Assembly: GCA_903861645.1 (NCBI GenBank) | Contig: CAIOVE010000028.1 | Span: 1-64,000 of the forward strand | Direction of reading: 5' to 3' | Length of the DNA stretch: 64,000 bases | Origin: an uncultured Hyphomicrobiales bacterium | GTDB taxonomy: Bacteria; Pseudomonadota; Alphaproteobacteria; Rhizobiales; Beijerinckiaceae | Shown: piece by piece, positions 19,728 to 30,053 of the stretch | Position numbering within the stretch: position 1 is the first letter of the stretch | Layout: every line of letters begins with the position of its first letter | Notes under the pieces: generated by a model | Told to the model about the DNA's origin: nothing | The model's input: only the letters and a program-made list of their open reading frames with translations | Database searches by the model: none | Translations under genes and position numbers: made by a program

Positions 19728-20797
19728 CCGAGGCTTCCTCGACGGGCGTTCAGACCCTGCCCGTGACCGAGGACGAGGACGGGATGCGCCTTGACCGCTG
19801 GTTCAAGCGTCGCTTTCCCGAACTGTCCCTGTCGCACCTCAACAAGTTGACCCGCACCGGGCAAATCCGCGTTGATGGCAAGCGCGCGGACACGTCCACG
19901 CGCCTCGCGGCGAATGTGCTGGTGCGCGTCCCGCCGCTGAAGTTCGAGGCCAAGGCGCCGGCGATCGTTCGCGCGGAACCCAACGAGGCCGACGCCCGCG
20001 CGTTGCGCGACATGATCCTCTTCGAGGACAAATGGCTGATGGCGCTGAACAAGCCCTGGGGCCTCGCCGTGCAGGGTGGTTCGGGCACCAAGCGACACAT
20101 CGACGGCATGCTGGAATCCCTGACCGACGCCCATGGCGAGCGTCCGCGGCTTGTTCATCGCCTCGATCGCGACACGAGCGGCGTCTTGCTGGTCGCCAAG
20201 ACGCGCAAGATCGCGTCGGATCTGGGCGAGATCTTTCGCTCGCGTCAGGCGCGCAAGATTTACTGGTCTGTGGTCGAGGGCGTGCCGCACCCGATGCAGG
20301 GACGCATCTCGCTGTTTCTCGCAAAGGGCGCGGGCATGGGCGACGAGCGCGAGGCGCGCAAGCCCGGCGTTCGGCGCGATCCCGAGAAAATGCGCATCGC
20401 CAAGCATGGCGAGGAGGACGCGCAACATTCCGTCACCTTCTACGCGGTGGTCGACAAGCTCGCGCCGCGTCTCGCGTGGTTGTCGATGAAGCCGATCACC
20501 GGCCGCACGCACCAGTTGCGCGCCCACGCGGAAGCCATCGGCCATCCCATCATCGGCGACCCGAAATACACCGGCGATCGCGCGGTCAACGACCCGCGCC
20601 GCACCGACCCCCTGCGCGCGATCCCCAGCGAGATCGAGCGCAAGCTGCATCTGGTCGCGCGCCGCCTCGTGCTGCCGCATCCCAAGGGCGGCACGCTCGA
20701 CGTCACCGCGCCGCTGCCGCCGCACATGAAGAAAACCTTCGATCTGCTGGGCTTCGACGCCAAGCAATACGACCCCATCGAGGACGCGCCGGAATAA
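19724..20797 (+). CDS. RluC/RluD-family 23S rRNA pseudouridine synthase
   Basis: A 357-residue protein. An S4-like RNA-binding domain (about 15-75, with LSHLNKLTRTGQIRVDGKRA) precedes the catalytic domain with HRLDRDTSG at 145-153, where Asp148 is the nucleophile, and KPITGRTHQLRAHAEAIGHP. It turns uridines in 23S rRNA into pseudouridine, and most resembles RluC. It starts inside the crcB stop (ATGA), an arrangement often seen in alphaproteobacteria. Confidence 0.92.
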   Translation: MTEASSTGVQTLPVTEDEDGMRLDRWFKRRFPELSLSHLNKLTRTGQIRVDGKRADTSTRLAANVLVRVPPLKFEAKAPAIVRAEPNEADARALRDMILFEDKWLMALNKPWGLAVQGGSGTKRHIDGMLESLTDAHGERPRLVHRLDRDTSGVLLVAKTRKIASDLGEIFRSRQARKIYWSVVEGVPHPMQGRISLFLAKGAGMGDEREARKPGVRRDPEKMRIAKHGEEDAQHSVTFYAVVDKLAPRLAWLSMKPITGRTHQLRAHAEAIGHPIIGDPKYTGDRAVNDPRRTDPLRAIPSEIERKLHLVARRLVLPHPKGGTLDVTAPLPPHMKKTFDLLGFDAKQYDPIEDAPE

Positions 20798-20817
20798 GCA
20801 GTTCGTCAGGAGGATTC

Positions 20818-21387
20818 ATGTCGCAGGGAAACAGCCGGCTCCCGCCCGTCGCGGAAGCCGATTACACGCAGGCGCAGAAGGACGCGCTGGCCGATTTCAA
20901 GGCCACGCGCAATGTCGGTTTCTCCGGTCCTTGGCACGTATTCATCCGCAGCCCGGAATTGCTGACCCACGCGCAGCGCATGGGCGAGTATCTGCGCTAT
21001 CGTTGCCCGATCAGCGGCCGGTTGAGCGAACTCGCGATCCTGCTCGTCGCGCGCGAGTGGACGCAGGATTTCGAGTGGGGCACGCACCATAAGCACGCCG
21101 CAAAGGCGGGCGTCAGCGACGCGACCATCGCCGCGATCCGCGAGGGTCGCCGCCCCGACGCCCTCAACGACGACGAGCAACTTGTGTGGGATTTCGTCAC
21201 CGAGCTGATGCGCACGCGGCGCGTGTCGGACACGACCTACGCCAAGGCGCTGGCGCGGTTCGGCGAGACGGGAACCGTCGATCTCGCGGGCATCGTCGGC
21301 TACTACTCGCTGCTGGCCGCGACGATGAACGTCGCGCGCGTCGACCCGCCCGCGGGCGAGGGGCGCTTGCCGCGCTTCCCGGAGTAG
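20818..21387 (+). CDS. Carboxymuconolactone decarboxylase (AhpD-like) family protein
   Basis: A 189-residue helical protein. The ATG at 20818 follows a strong AGGAGG (20809-20814). The segment LSELAILLVAREWTQDFEWGTHHKHA has the usual helix with E, W and H residues, but the CxxC pair of true AhpD is absent (the region reads EWGTHH). It is therefore not a simple AhpD disulfide reductase; decarboxylase or unknown activity is possible. Confidence 0.8.
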   Translation: MSQGNSRLPPVAEADYTQAQKDALADFKATRNVGFSGPWHVFIRSPELLTHAQRMGEYLRYRCPISGRLSELAILLVAREWTQDFEWGTHHKHAAKAGVSDATIAAIREGRRPDALNDDEQLVWDFVTELMRTRRVSDTTYAKALARFGETGTVDLAGIVGYYSLLAATMNVARVDPPAGEGRLPRFPE

Positions 21388-21390
21388 GGG

Positions 21391-22419
21391 CTACCTCGGC
21401 TTGTAGGCGCCTAGCTCCTTCACCACGGCCTCGACGAACGAATTGTCGACGACATCGCCGGCCTTCACGTCGGCGTTCTCGATCAGCTTCATGCGCTTGA
21501 AGAATTCGAGATCGCTGGCGAGGCTTTCGACGTCGGCGAAGCCATCGGGATTGCACGCGGCGGGCGATGTCTCCGCGTGCAGCTTCGGGTCTTTGATGTC
21601 CGTATAGGCCACGAGCGTGTCGATCACCTCGCGCGCGCCGGGCCCGGCGATTCGGCCATCCTTCAACGCGTCGTTGTAGTCGCGCACGCCGCGCAGATAG
21701 GCGCGCATGAATTTCGTCGCGGCGTCGCGATGCTTGAGCGCGAAATCATCGGCGTAGATCAGCACCGCCGTTTGATGGCTTTTGAACAGCGTGTCGTTGC
21801 CGGCGACGCTGACCGCGACACCCTCGCGTTCGGCGAGCGTCGCGGTCGGCTCGTTCGTCACGCCCGCGTCGATGGCCTTGTTGCGATAGGCGACGAGGTG
21901 ATCGGGAAATCCAAGATCAATCGTCGAGACATCCGCGAAGGCGAGACCGGCCTTGCGCAACGCCGCGTCGAGCGTTGCCGCGTTGCCGGTTCCGACGGCG
22001 GCGACCGCCACCTTCATGCCCTTGAGGTCGGTGAAGGATTTGTAGCGTCCGCTGTCGACGAGATCCTTGCGCACCATGACGCGCGAAAAGTTATAGGCCG
22101 GCGTGCTGGAGCCCTTGTCGGCGACAATGCGGATGCCGATCTTGCGTCCGACCGCGTTGTACAGGCCTGCCGAAACCGTGCCGCCGCCCACATCGAGCTG
22201 GCCGGCGCCCAGCGGCGCGATCATCTGCGCCGCCGTCTTGAACCCGACGAATTCCACGTCGAGGCCCTCGGCCTTGAAGTAGCCCTTGCGGTCGGCGATG
22301 TAGACGCCGATGTCGCTGACGGTGTTCACATTGCCGACGCGAACTTTCGTTTGCGCCAACGCCGTCGTCGCGCCCGCCATCGCCAGCGCGCCGACGATGA
22401 TCCGCCAAGCCGATTTCAT
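21391..22419 (-). CDS. ABC-type substrate-binding protein, NMT1/SsuA-like
   Basis: A 342-residue secreted protein. I chose the ATG at 22419 (MKSAWRIIVGALAMAGATTA), which follows GGAGGGGTG and starts a clear signal peptide; an upstream in-frame ATG at 22473 lacks one. YIADRKGYFKAEGLDVEFV is typical of the family that binds sulfonates, nitrate-like anions or thiamine precursors. No permease or ATPase gene lies next to it. It converges on the AhpD-like gene three bases away. Confidence 0.85.
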   Translation of the reverse strand: MKSAWRIIVGALAMAGATTALAQTKVRVGNVNTVSDIGVYIADRKGYFKAEGLDVEFVGFKTAAQMIAPLGAGQLDVGGGTVSAGLYNAVGRKIGIRIVADKGSSTPAYNFSRVMVRKDLVDSGRYKSFTDLKGMKVAVAAVGTGNAATLDAALRKAGLAFADVSTIDLGFPDHLVAYRNKAIDAGVTNEPTATLAEREGVAVSVAGNDTLFKSHQTAVLIYADDFALKHRDAATKFMRAYLRGVRDYNDALKDGRIAGPGAREVIDTLVAYTDIKDPKLHAETSPAACNPDGFADVESLASDLEFFKRMKLIENADVKAGDVVDNSFVEAVVKELGAYKPR

Positions 22420-22523
22420 GCACCCCTCCACTGATTGGGCGCGGACCCTAGTCGAGGCGGCGGCCGCCGGCAAATGCCAAAGGGGGACTGGCGGCGGCGC
22501 GCGTCCTCGCTTAAATCTGGCCC

Positions 22524-23309
22524 ATGCGCGAAGACCTGACGAAAGACCTGTTGCCGCAACACGGCGAAGCCATCGATCCCGTGGCGATGGCCCGGCGCGA
22601 TCTTGTTCGCCATCTACCCGCGCGATTTTTCAAGGACGTGACCGTTGTCGAGCGCGACGGCGCCTTCGCGCTGACGTTGGACGGAAAGGGCGCGCGCACG
22701 CCGGGCCGCAACGCGCTGGCGTTGCCGACGCGCGCCGCGGCGGAAGCCGTCGCCGCCGAATGGGCCGCGCTCGACAAGGTGATCGATCCCAGCCTGATGC
22801 CGCTGACGCGCCTTGTCAATTCCGCCATTGACGGCGTCGCCCGCGAGGCAGGCGCCGTGCGCGACGAAATCGTCAAATACGCGGGTTCTGATCTGCTGTG
22901 TTATCGCGCCGCCGAGCCGGACGCGCTGGTGCGGGCGCAGGCAGAAAAATGGGATCCGGCGCTCGACTGGGCGCGCGAGGAACTCGGCGCGCGCTTCATC
23001 CTGTCGGAAGGCGTGATGTTCGTGACGCAGCCGCAAGCGGCGCTCGACGCGATCCGCCTCGCCGTGGATACGGTGGCCGCGCCGTTTCGCCTCGCGGCCC
23101 TGTCTTCGATGACGACGCTGATGGGGTCGGCCGTGCTCGCGCTGGCCGTCGCGCGGGGTCATCTGACGCCACAGGAGGCCTGGAACGCCGCGCACGTGGA
23201 CGAGGATTTCCAGATGCGCGCCTGGGGCGCCGACGACGAGGCGCTGGCGCGTCGCGCGCGACGCTGGCGCGACATGGAGACCGCGGCAACGCTGCTCGCC
23301 CTGAGCTGA
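22524..23309 (+). CDS. ATP12 family F1-ATPase assembly chaperone
   Basis: A 261-residue protein of the ATP12 family, known from mitochondria and alphaproteobacteria. Visible features include RFFKDVTVVERDGAFALTLD and the segment with DLLCYRAAEP and KWDPALDWA. ATP12 binds the alpha subunit of F1 during assembly of ATP synthase. It converges on cysN. Confidence 0.9.
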   Translation: MREDLTKDLLPQHGEAIDPVAMARRDLVRHLPARFFKDVTVVERDGAFALTLDGKGARTPGRNALALPTRAAAEAVAAEWAALDKVIDPSLMPLTRLVNSAIDGVAREAGAVRDEIVKYAGSDLLCYRAAEPDALVRAQAEKWDPALDWAREELGARFILSEGVMFVTQPQAALDAIRLAVDTVAAPFRLAALSSMTTLMGSAVLALAVARGHLTPQEAWNAAHVDEDFQMRAWGADDEALARRARRWRDMETAATLLALS

Positions 23310-23315
23310 GCGCGG

Positions 23316-24908
23316 TCAGATACCCGCGCCGGGATCGATGATGTCGTCGGGCAGGGCGTCGGCGCGCGCGATCAGCAGTCGCAAGGTGGGGCGCGCGATC
23401 AGATCGACGATCGTCACCGCGATGCCCGCCGCGACATTGCCCGATACGCCGCCGGCGACGACGCCCAGCAGCGCGGCGAGACCCATCGCGCTGGCGCTTT
23501 CACGCGCGAAAGCCGCGCGCCGCGGCGTGCCGGATTCGCCGACATGCGCGCGCAACTTGTCCGCGAAAGTCGCCGCGATGGGCGGCGCCGCGGCGATGTC
23601 GTTGGTCGCCTCGCCGGTCGCGGCGTCGAGATCGATGACGCCGAGTCCCGCGGTCTGGTTGGTCAGCCTGTCGATCAGGATGAACACGCCGAGTTCGCGG
23701 TCGCCCCGCTCGCGCGCCACCACCAGCGCCTTGTCGCACGCCAGCGAGACAAGCCCGATCTGGTTCATGGACAGCGCGTCGGCGGGCTTTTCGTTGAAGT
23801 TTTCGATATCGATGGCGTGATGCAGGTTCGCGACGCGCGCGTTGGCGTTCGCCGTCGCCTGCTGGATGATGTAGTCGCGGCCCTGCGTCAGCGGCTCATC
23901 GATCATCCAGAGCACGCGCGCCAGCAGCGAACGCCGCGGCGTCAATCGATGCGTTGGCGCCGACAGCACATCGCCGCGCGAAATATCGATCTCGTCGGCG
24001 AGCGTTATCGTGACCGCCTGACCAGCCCACGCCTCGGCGAGATCGCCATCCGCGGTGACAATGCGCGCGACGGTCGAGCGCCGCGCGCCGGGCAGCACGA
24101 CGATTTCGTCGCCCGTTCGCAGAACGCCCGACGCGATCGTGCCGGCGTAGCCGCGGAAATCGAGGTTCGGGCGATTGACCCATTGCACGGGCATGGCGAA
24201 GGCCGCGTCCGAGCGATCGGCGAAACTTGGGTCGACCGTGTCGAGATGTTCGAGAAGGGTCGGGCCGGCGTACCACGGCGCGCGCGTCGAACGCGCGGTG
24301 ATGTTGTCGCCATCGCGCGCCGACATGGGAATGCAGACGATGGAGGAGAAGCCGAGGCCCGCGACTGTCTCGCGATAATCGGCGACGATCTTGTCGTAGG
24401 TCGCCCGCGAGAAATCGACGAGGTCCATTTTGTTGACGGCAAGCACGATGTGCCGGACGCCAAGCATCGAAACGATGTAGGAATGGCGACGCGTTTGCGG
24501 CAGAATTCCCTTGCGCGCGTCGATCAGGATGATCGCGAGTTCCGCCGTCGAGGCGCCCGTCGCCATGTTGCGCGTGTATTGCTCGTGGCCGGGCGTGTCG
24601 GCGACGATGAAGGCGCGCGTTTTCGATGAAAAATAGCGATAGGCGACATCGATGGTGATGCCCTGTTCGCGTTCGGCGCTCAGACCGTCGAGCAGCAGCG
24701 CGAAGTCGAGACTGTCTCCCTGCGTGCCGAATTTCTTGCTGTCGCGCTCGAGCGCCTCCAACTGATCCTCGAACACCGAGTTGGTGTCGTAGAGCAGGCG
24801 GCCGATCAGAGTCGACTTGCCGTCGTCGACCGAGCCGCAGGTGAAAAAGCGCAGCAGCGTTTCGGCGCGCGGAGTTGGCGCGACGGCGGCGGGAAGGTCG
24901 CCCGACAT
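23316..24908 (-). CDS. cysN: Sulfate adenylyltransferase large subunit CysN with unusual C-terminal extension
   Basis: A 530-residue GTPase subunit of ATP sulfurylase. G-motifs are GSVDDGKST (25-33), DTPGH (104-108) and NKMD (159-162), and a translation-factor-like barrel follows. The core ends near residue 426 (FILIDRLTNQTAGLGVID). There is no APS kinase domain. Instead about 104 Ala-rich residues follow, with a long hydrophobic stretch (about 474-512) containing GIAVTIVDLIARPTLRLLI. This faintly recalls DUF2061, but I cannot confirm it. Its start shares one base with the cysD stop (TGATG). Confidence 0.93.
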   Translation of the reverse strand: MSGDLPAAVAPTPRAETLLRFFTCGSVDDGKSTLIGRLLYDTNSVFEDQLEALERDSKKFGTQGDSLDFALLLDGLSAEREQGITIDVAYRYFSSKTRAFIVADTPGHEQYTRNMATGASTAELAIILIDARKGILPQTRRHSYIVSMLGVRHIVLAVNKMDLVDFSRATYDKIVADYRETVAGLGFSSIVCIPMSARDGDNITARSTRAPWYAGPTLLEHLDTVDPSFADRSDAAFAMPVQWVNRPNLDFRGYAGTIASGVLRTGDEIVVLPGARRSTVARIVTADGDLAEAWAGQAVTITLADEIDISRGDVLSAPTHRLTPRRSLLARVLWMIDEPLTQGRDYIIQQATANANARVANLHHAIDIENFNEKPADALSMNQIGLVSLACDKALVVARERGDRELGVFILIDRLTNQTAGLGVIDLDAATGEATNDIAAAPPIAATFADKLRAHVGESGTPRRAAFARESASAMGLAALLGVVAGGVSGNVAAGIAVTIVDLIARPTLRLLIARADALPDDIIDPGAGI

Positions 24909-25807
24909 CAGAAATATCCTTCCTGTTTCTTGGCTTCCATCGAGCCGGAGCCATCATGGTCGATGACGCGGCCCTGTCGCTCCGACGCGCGCGAGGCGCG
25001 CATTTCCGCGATGATCTGGGCGAGCGTGGTCGCCTCGCTCTCAACCGCGCCGGTCAGGGGATAGCAGCCCAGCGTGCGAAACCTGACCATGCGGTGTTGC
25101 ACGGTTTCGCCCGGCCGCAGCGGCAGCCGGTCGTCGTCGCGCATGATCAAGGCGCCATCGCGCTCGACCACGGGCCGCGACGCGGCGAAATACAGCGGCA
25201 CGACGGGAATATTCTCGCGCACGATGTAGTCCCACACGTCCGCCTCGGTCCAGTTTGACAGCGGAAACACGCGGAAGCTTTCGCCCGGCCGCTTGCGCGT
25301 GTTGTATTGGCGCCATGGTTCTGGTCGCTGGTTCTTCGGATCCCAGCGATGCTCGGCGGAACGCAGCGAGAAAACGCGTTCCTTGGCGCGCGATTTTTCC
25401 TCGTCGCGCCGCGCGCCTCCGAAGGCCGCGTCAAATCCGTATTTGTCGAGCGCCTGCTTCAGCCCCTGCGTTTTCATGACGTCGGTATGCAGGCGCGATC
25501 CGGAGTCGATCGGATTGATTCCCGCCTTCACGCCCTCTTCGTTGATGTGCACGATGAGGTCGAGACCGAGATCCCTGGCGAGCTTGTCGCGAAACTCGAT
25601 CATTTCGCGGAACTTCCACGTCGTGTCGACGTGCAGCAGCGGGAAGGGCGGTTTTGCCGGATAAAACGCCTTCATCGCGAGATGCAACAGAACGGCGGAA
25701 TCCTTGCCGATGGAATAGAGCAGCACGGGCTTCTCGCAGGTCGCGGCGACCTCGCGGAAAATCTGGATGCTTTCGGCCTCCAGCGACTCAAGATGCGACA
25801 GGGCCAT
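24908..25807 (-). CDS. cysD: Sulfate adenylyltransferase small subunit CysD
   Basis: A 299-residue protein of usual length. The ATG at 25807 gives [19 protein letters not shown], the family start; upstream frame is antisense noise. The PP-loop [27 protein letters not shown] and the C-terminal REGYF-like ending (KKQEGYF) are all present. With CysN it makes adenylyl sulfate (APS) from ATP and sulfate. It shares single bases with both cysH and cysN. Confidence 0.96.
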   Translation of the reverse strand: MALSHLESLEAESIQIFREVAATCEKPVLLYSIGKDSAVLLHLAMKAFYPAKPPFPLLHVDTTWKFREMIEFRDKLARDLGLDLIVHINEEGVKAGINPIDSGSRLHTDVMKTQGLKQALDKYGFDAAFGGARRDEEKSRAKERVFSLRSAEHRWDPKNQRPEPWRQYNTRKRPGESFRVFPLSNWTEADVWDYIVRENIPVVPLYFAASRPVVERDGALIMRDDDRLPLRPGETVQHRMVRFRTLGCYPLTGAVESEATTLAQIIAEMRASRASERQGRVIDHDGSGSMEAKKQEGYF

Positions 25808-26562
25808 CAGGCGTTCCCCGCGTTGGCGCGAACGAGCCGGCCATCGGGCCCGACATGCAGACCGCATTCCTTCTTGTCTTCCTGCTCCCACCACCAACGG
25901 CCCGCGCGTTCGGGCTCTCCCGGCAAGATCGCGCGCGTGCAGGGCGCGCAACCGATGGAAACGAAGCCCTTGTCGTGCAGCGGGTTCACGGGAATGGCGT
26001 GGCGCGCGACGTAATCGACGACGCGTTCGCGCGTCCAGTCGAAGATCGGGCTGAGTTTGATCAGCCCGCGCGCGTTGTCGGCGGTGACGAAGGCCAACGC
26101 GCCGCGGTGGTCCGACTGGTCGGCGCGCAGGCCCGCGATCCAGCCCTCGGCGCCATCAAGCGCGCGCGCCAGCGGCTCGACCTTGCGCGCCTCGCAGCAC
26201 GCCTTGCGCGCCTCGATGGAGTTGTAAAATCCATTGACGCCCTGCCGCGCCACCAGCGCCTCGACCGCCGCGCCATCGGGGAAATAGGGCGCGATGGCGA
26301 CGCCATAACGCTCCTCGGTGCGCGTCCAGACGTCGTAGGCCTCGGGAAATAGACGCCCTGTGTCGAGCGTGGCGAGCGCGATGTCGATCTTTTCGGTCGC
26401 GATCATATGGGTGATCGCCTGATCCTCGATGCCGAGGCTCGTGGTGAAAATGATGCGGCCGGGCAGGGCCGCGCGCAGGGCGGCGAGCCGCGCGGGCGCC
26501 TCAAGCGGCGCGATCCGCGCGTTCAGGCTCGCGGCGATAGCGTCGAGGTCTGGTGCGCTCAT
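25807..26562 (-). CDS. cysH: Adenylyl-sulfate (APS) reductase, thioredoxin-dependent
   Basis: A 251-residue reductase. It has both iron-sulfur cysteine pairs of the APS-type enzyme, Cys122-Cys123 (KACCEARK) and Cys205/Cys208 (GCAPC), plus catalytic Cys233 in KKECGLH. The PP-loop-like [10 protein letters not shown] is at 41-50. These pairs bind a [4Fe-4S] cluster and predict APS rather than PAPS as substrate, which fits the lack of APS kinase in this operon. First gene of cysHDN. Confidence 0.95.
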   Translation of the reverse strand: MSAPDLDAIAASLNARIAPLEAPARLAALRAALPGRIIFTTSLGIEDQAITHMIATEKIDIALATLDTGRLFPEAYDVWTRTEERYGVAIAPYFPDGAAVEALVARQGVNGFYNSIEARKACCEARKVEPLARALDGAEGWIAGLRADQSDHRGALAFVTADNARGLIKLSPIFDWTRERVVDYVARHAIPVNPLHDKGFVSIGCAPCTRAILPGEPERAGRWWWEQEDKKECGLHVGPDGRLVRANAGNA

Positions 26563-26611
26563 GGGTTTCTCCGCCGGAGGGCGCTCGCCGTGGGCCGGCG
26601 CCGGTGAGGGC

Positions 26612-26639
26612 TATATAGAGCCAAAACAACATTTTGCAA
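26612..26639 (-). promoter_or_regulatory. Candidate promoter of cysHDN
   Basis: On the minus strand TTGCAA (26639-26634) and TATATA (26617-26612) are separated by 16 bases, about 50 bases upstream of the cysH start. The surrounding 26610-26690 is the most AT-rich stretch seen in the window, and also lies upstream of pccB on the other strand. A 5-bp inverted repeat ACACG (26657-26661) / CGTGT (26685-26689) could be an operator. No regulator is identified. Confidence 0.5.
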
Positions 26640-26771
26640 CAGGCTAATTATTTTAAACACGTAAAATGACTGTAATATATGTTTCGTGTCTTCCATCCGC
26701 CTTCCGTCGAGTACCCGGCCCACCGCGCGCGTGCTAGGAGCGGATGACAGTCAAGCCGCCGGAGCCCAGCC

Positions 26772-28307
<1,536 letters not shown>

Positions 28308-28334
28308 GGTGACAACTTCCCGTGGGTTGGTATC

Positions 28335-29273
28335 TCACCCCACCCTCGGCAGCGCCTTCAGGATCGCCGCGCGACGGGGTTCGAGCGCCGGCGGCAGACA
28401 GAGCCGCGCGCCGAGTTCGTCGACGGGTTCATCCACCGCGAAGCCCGGCCCATCCGTCGCGATTTCGAACAGCACGCCCGATGGCTCGCGAAAATAGATC
28501 GATTTGAAATAGGTCCGGTCGCGCACTTGCGTCGGCGTCAGGTCGAGATCGCGGATGGCTTGCGCCAGCGCGGTCTGTTCGGCCGCGTCGCGCGCGCGAA
28601 ACGCGATGTGATGCACGCTGCCGACGCCCTGCGCGCCCGTGGCGAGGGTCTGGCTCGTCAGCAGGTCGAGCGCGCCGCCGAGCGCCGGCTTCTCCGGCGC
28701 GGCGAAACGAATGCGCATGTAGTCGCCGAGGCGCGCGTGGCTTTCCGGCGTCCAGCCGAGGCCCTGCGTCAACACGCGCGCGGTGGCGGCGGCGTCGGCG
28801 ACCAACAAGGTGACGTTGGCGAAGCCGCGGATGGCGCATTCGGCGGGAATGTCCTCGCCCGCGTAGGCCGGCAAGGCGCCGGCCTCGGCGGTCTCGATCA
28901 GTTCCAGCGCAAGCCCGTCGGGATTGTGGAAGGCAAGCGCGCGTCCGCCCTCCGCGAGGCCGAAGGGCACGCCCTCGTCGTTGAAACGGTCGATCCAGAA
29001 CGCCGCGGCGTCCATCGGAATCGCGAAGGCTAGCGACACGACCTCGCCCGCGCCCGGCCTTCCCGGCTCGGCGTCCGGCCGCGCGAAAAAGGTCAGGATT
29101 GAGCCCGGCGAACCGGTCTCGTCGCCGAAATAGAAATGCCAGGCGGAGGGATCGTCGAAATTCACGGTCTTTTTCACCAGCCGCAAACCCAGCACGCGCG
29201 CGTGAAAGTCGATGGCGCGCATGGGTTCGCCGCAGATGGCGGTCAGGTGATGAATCCCGCTGGACACAGGCAT
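28335..29273 (-). CDS. VOC-family ring-cleaving dioxygenase, MhqO-like
   Basis: A 312-residue protein with two vicinal-oxygen-chelate modules, each opening with a metal-site His: SGIHHLTAICG near the N-terminus and GSVHHIAFRARD near residue 215; a Glu ligand is in SGVLFEIATDG. MhqO-type proteins are linked to quinone and hydroquinone resistance. It lies antisense to both pcc genes, from which it may be independent. Confidence 0.87.
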   Translation of the reverse strand: MPVSSGIHHLTAICGEPMRAIDFHARVLGLRLVKKTVNFDDPSAWHFYFGDETGSPGSILTFFARPDAEPGRPGAGEVVSLAFAIPMDAAAFWIDRFNDEGVPFGLAEGGRALAFHNPDGLALELIETAEAGALPAYAGEDIPAECAIRGFANVTLLVADAAATARVLTQGLGWTPESHARLGDYMRIRFAAPEKPALGGALDLLTSQTLATGAQGVGSVHHIAFRARDAAEQTALAQAIRDLDLTPTQVRDRTYFKSIYFREPSGVLFEIATDGPGFAVDEPVDELGARLCLPPALEPRRAAILKALPRVG

Positions 29274-29404
29274 GGGGACGGCTCCTTTGGCGTCTGTTTA
29301 GCCGCCAGCGCGCGCCGCGCCAAATCGGCGTTCAGACAAAGGCAACCATCGCCGTTGGCGGCGGCTTAACCCTGCGCGCCGGTCGTGTCGGGGGATTCAC
29401 GCAT

Positions 29405-29422
29405 CGGCAAGGAGCCTTGCCG
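29405..29422. promoter_or_regulatory. Inverted repeat between the MhqO-like gene and the next gene
   Basis: CGGCAAGG (29405-29412) and CCTTGCCG (29415-29422) form an 8-bp inverted repeat with a 2-base centre, in the 212-base divergent gap 29274-29485. It has the form of an operator for a dimeric regulator. No regulator gene is adjacent and I saw no convincing promoter boxes in the rest of the gap. Confidence 0.35.
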
Positions 29423-29485
29423 CATCTTAACTCGCATAAGCAACGGCGATGAACTTCCGTTAACCAGACAACAGTGGGGCCAGAC

Positions 29486-29941
29486 ATGACGCTCGATGAA
29501 AGCCGCGAACTCGCCAAGACCCTCGACCGCGGCCGCGCCGCGGTGATGGAAGCCGCCCGCCGCGGCGAAATCATCGCCGAGGACGTCGCCCGCCTGCGCC
29601 GCGACATTTTCGTCGATGGCGTCATCGACCGCGAGGAAGCGGACGCCCTGTTCGCGCTCGATCGCGCCATTGCGACCAAATGTCCCGAATGGACCGAGTT
29701 TTTCGTCGAGGCGATCACCGATCACGTGGTCTGGCAGTCGCGGCCGACCGGCGTCGTCAACGAGGCGCAGGGCGAATGGCTGATCGCGCGCGCCGATGCC
29801 GCGGCGAGCCTCAATGGCCTTGCCGTGCTGGTCAACGTGCTCGCCGAGGCGCATCGCGTGCCCGCTTGGTTCCTTGCCGCGGTCCGCGCGCGCGCCGCGC
29901 GCAACTGGGCCGGCGTCGCCGAGGCGCGCGCCGCCGCCTGA
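29486..29941 (+). CDS. Hypothetical helical protein
   Basis: A 151-residue protein; I take the ATG at 29486 (MTLDESRELAKTLDRG) over an in-frame GTG at 29474. It looks wholly helical, with a charged N-terminal half. DIFVDGVIDREEADALFALD resembles an EF-hand-like or TerB-like acidic loop, but I cannot place it in a family. The second half has several Trp residues (WTEFFVEAITDHVVW). It stands between the MhqO-like gene and pccA. Confidence 0.7.
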   Translation: MTLDESRELAKTLDRGRAAVMEAARRGEIIAEDVARLRRDIFVDGVIDREEADALFALDRAIATKCPEWTEFFVEAITDHVVWQSRPTGVVNEAQGEWLIARADAAASLNGLAVLVNVLAEAHRVPAWFLAAVRARAARNWAGVAEARAAA

Positions 29942-30053
29942 TCGGCCTCGCCAATAGGCTTATGGACGCGCCCCGGCGCGTCGCCTAGATATCGCGGATC
30001 ATCTCGATCCCGCCGCGGGAGCGCTCGCGCGGCCGGACGTGGCCGGGGTCCGC

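Noticed and set aside
26641-26700. AT-rich stretch as a sign of horizontal transfer or an attachment site
   Set aside because: It is short, lies between two divergent core-metabolism genes, and holds promoter-like boxes; no integrase or repeat flanks it.
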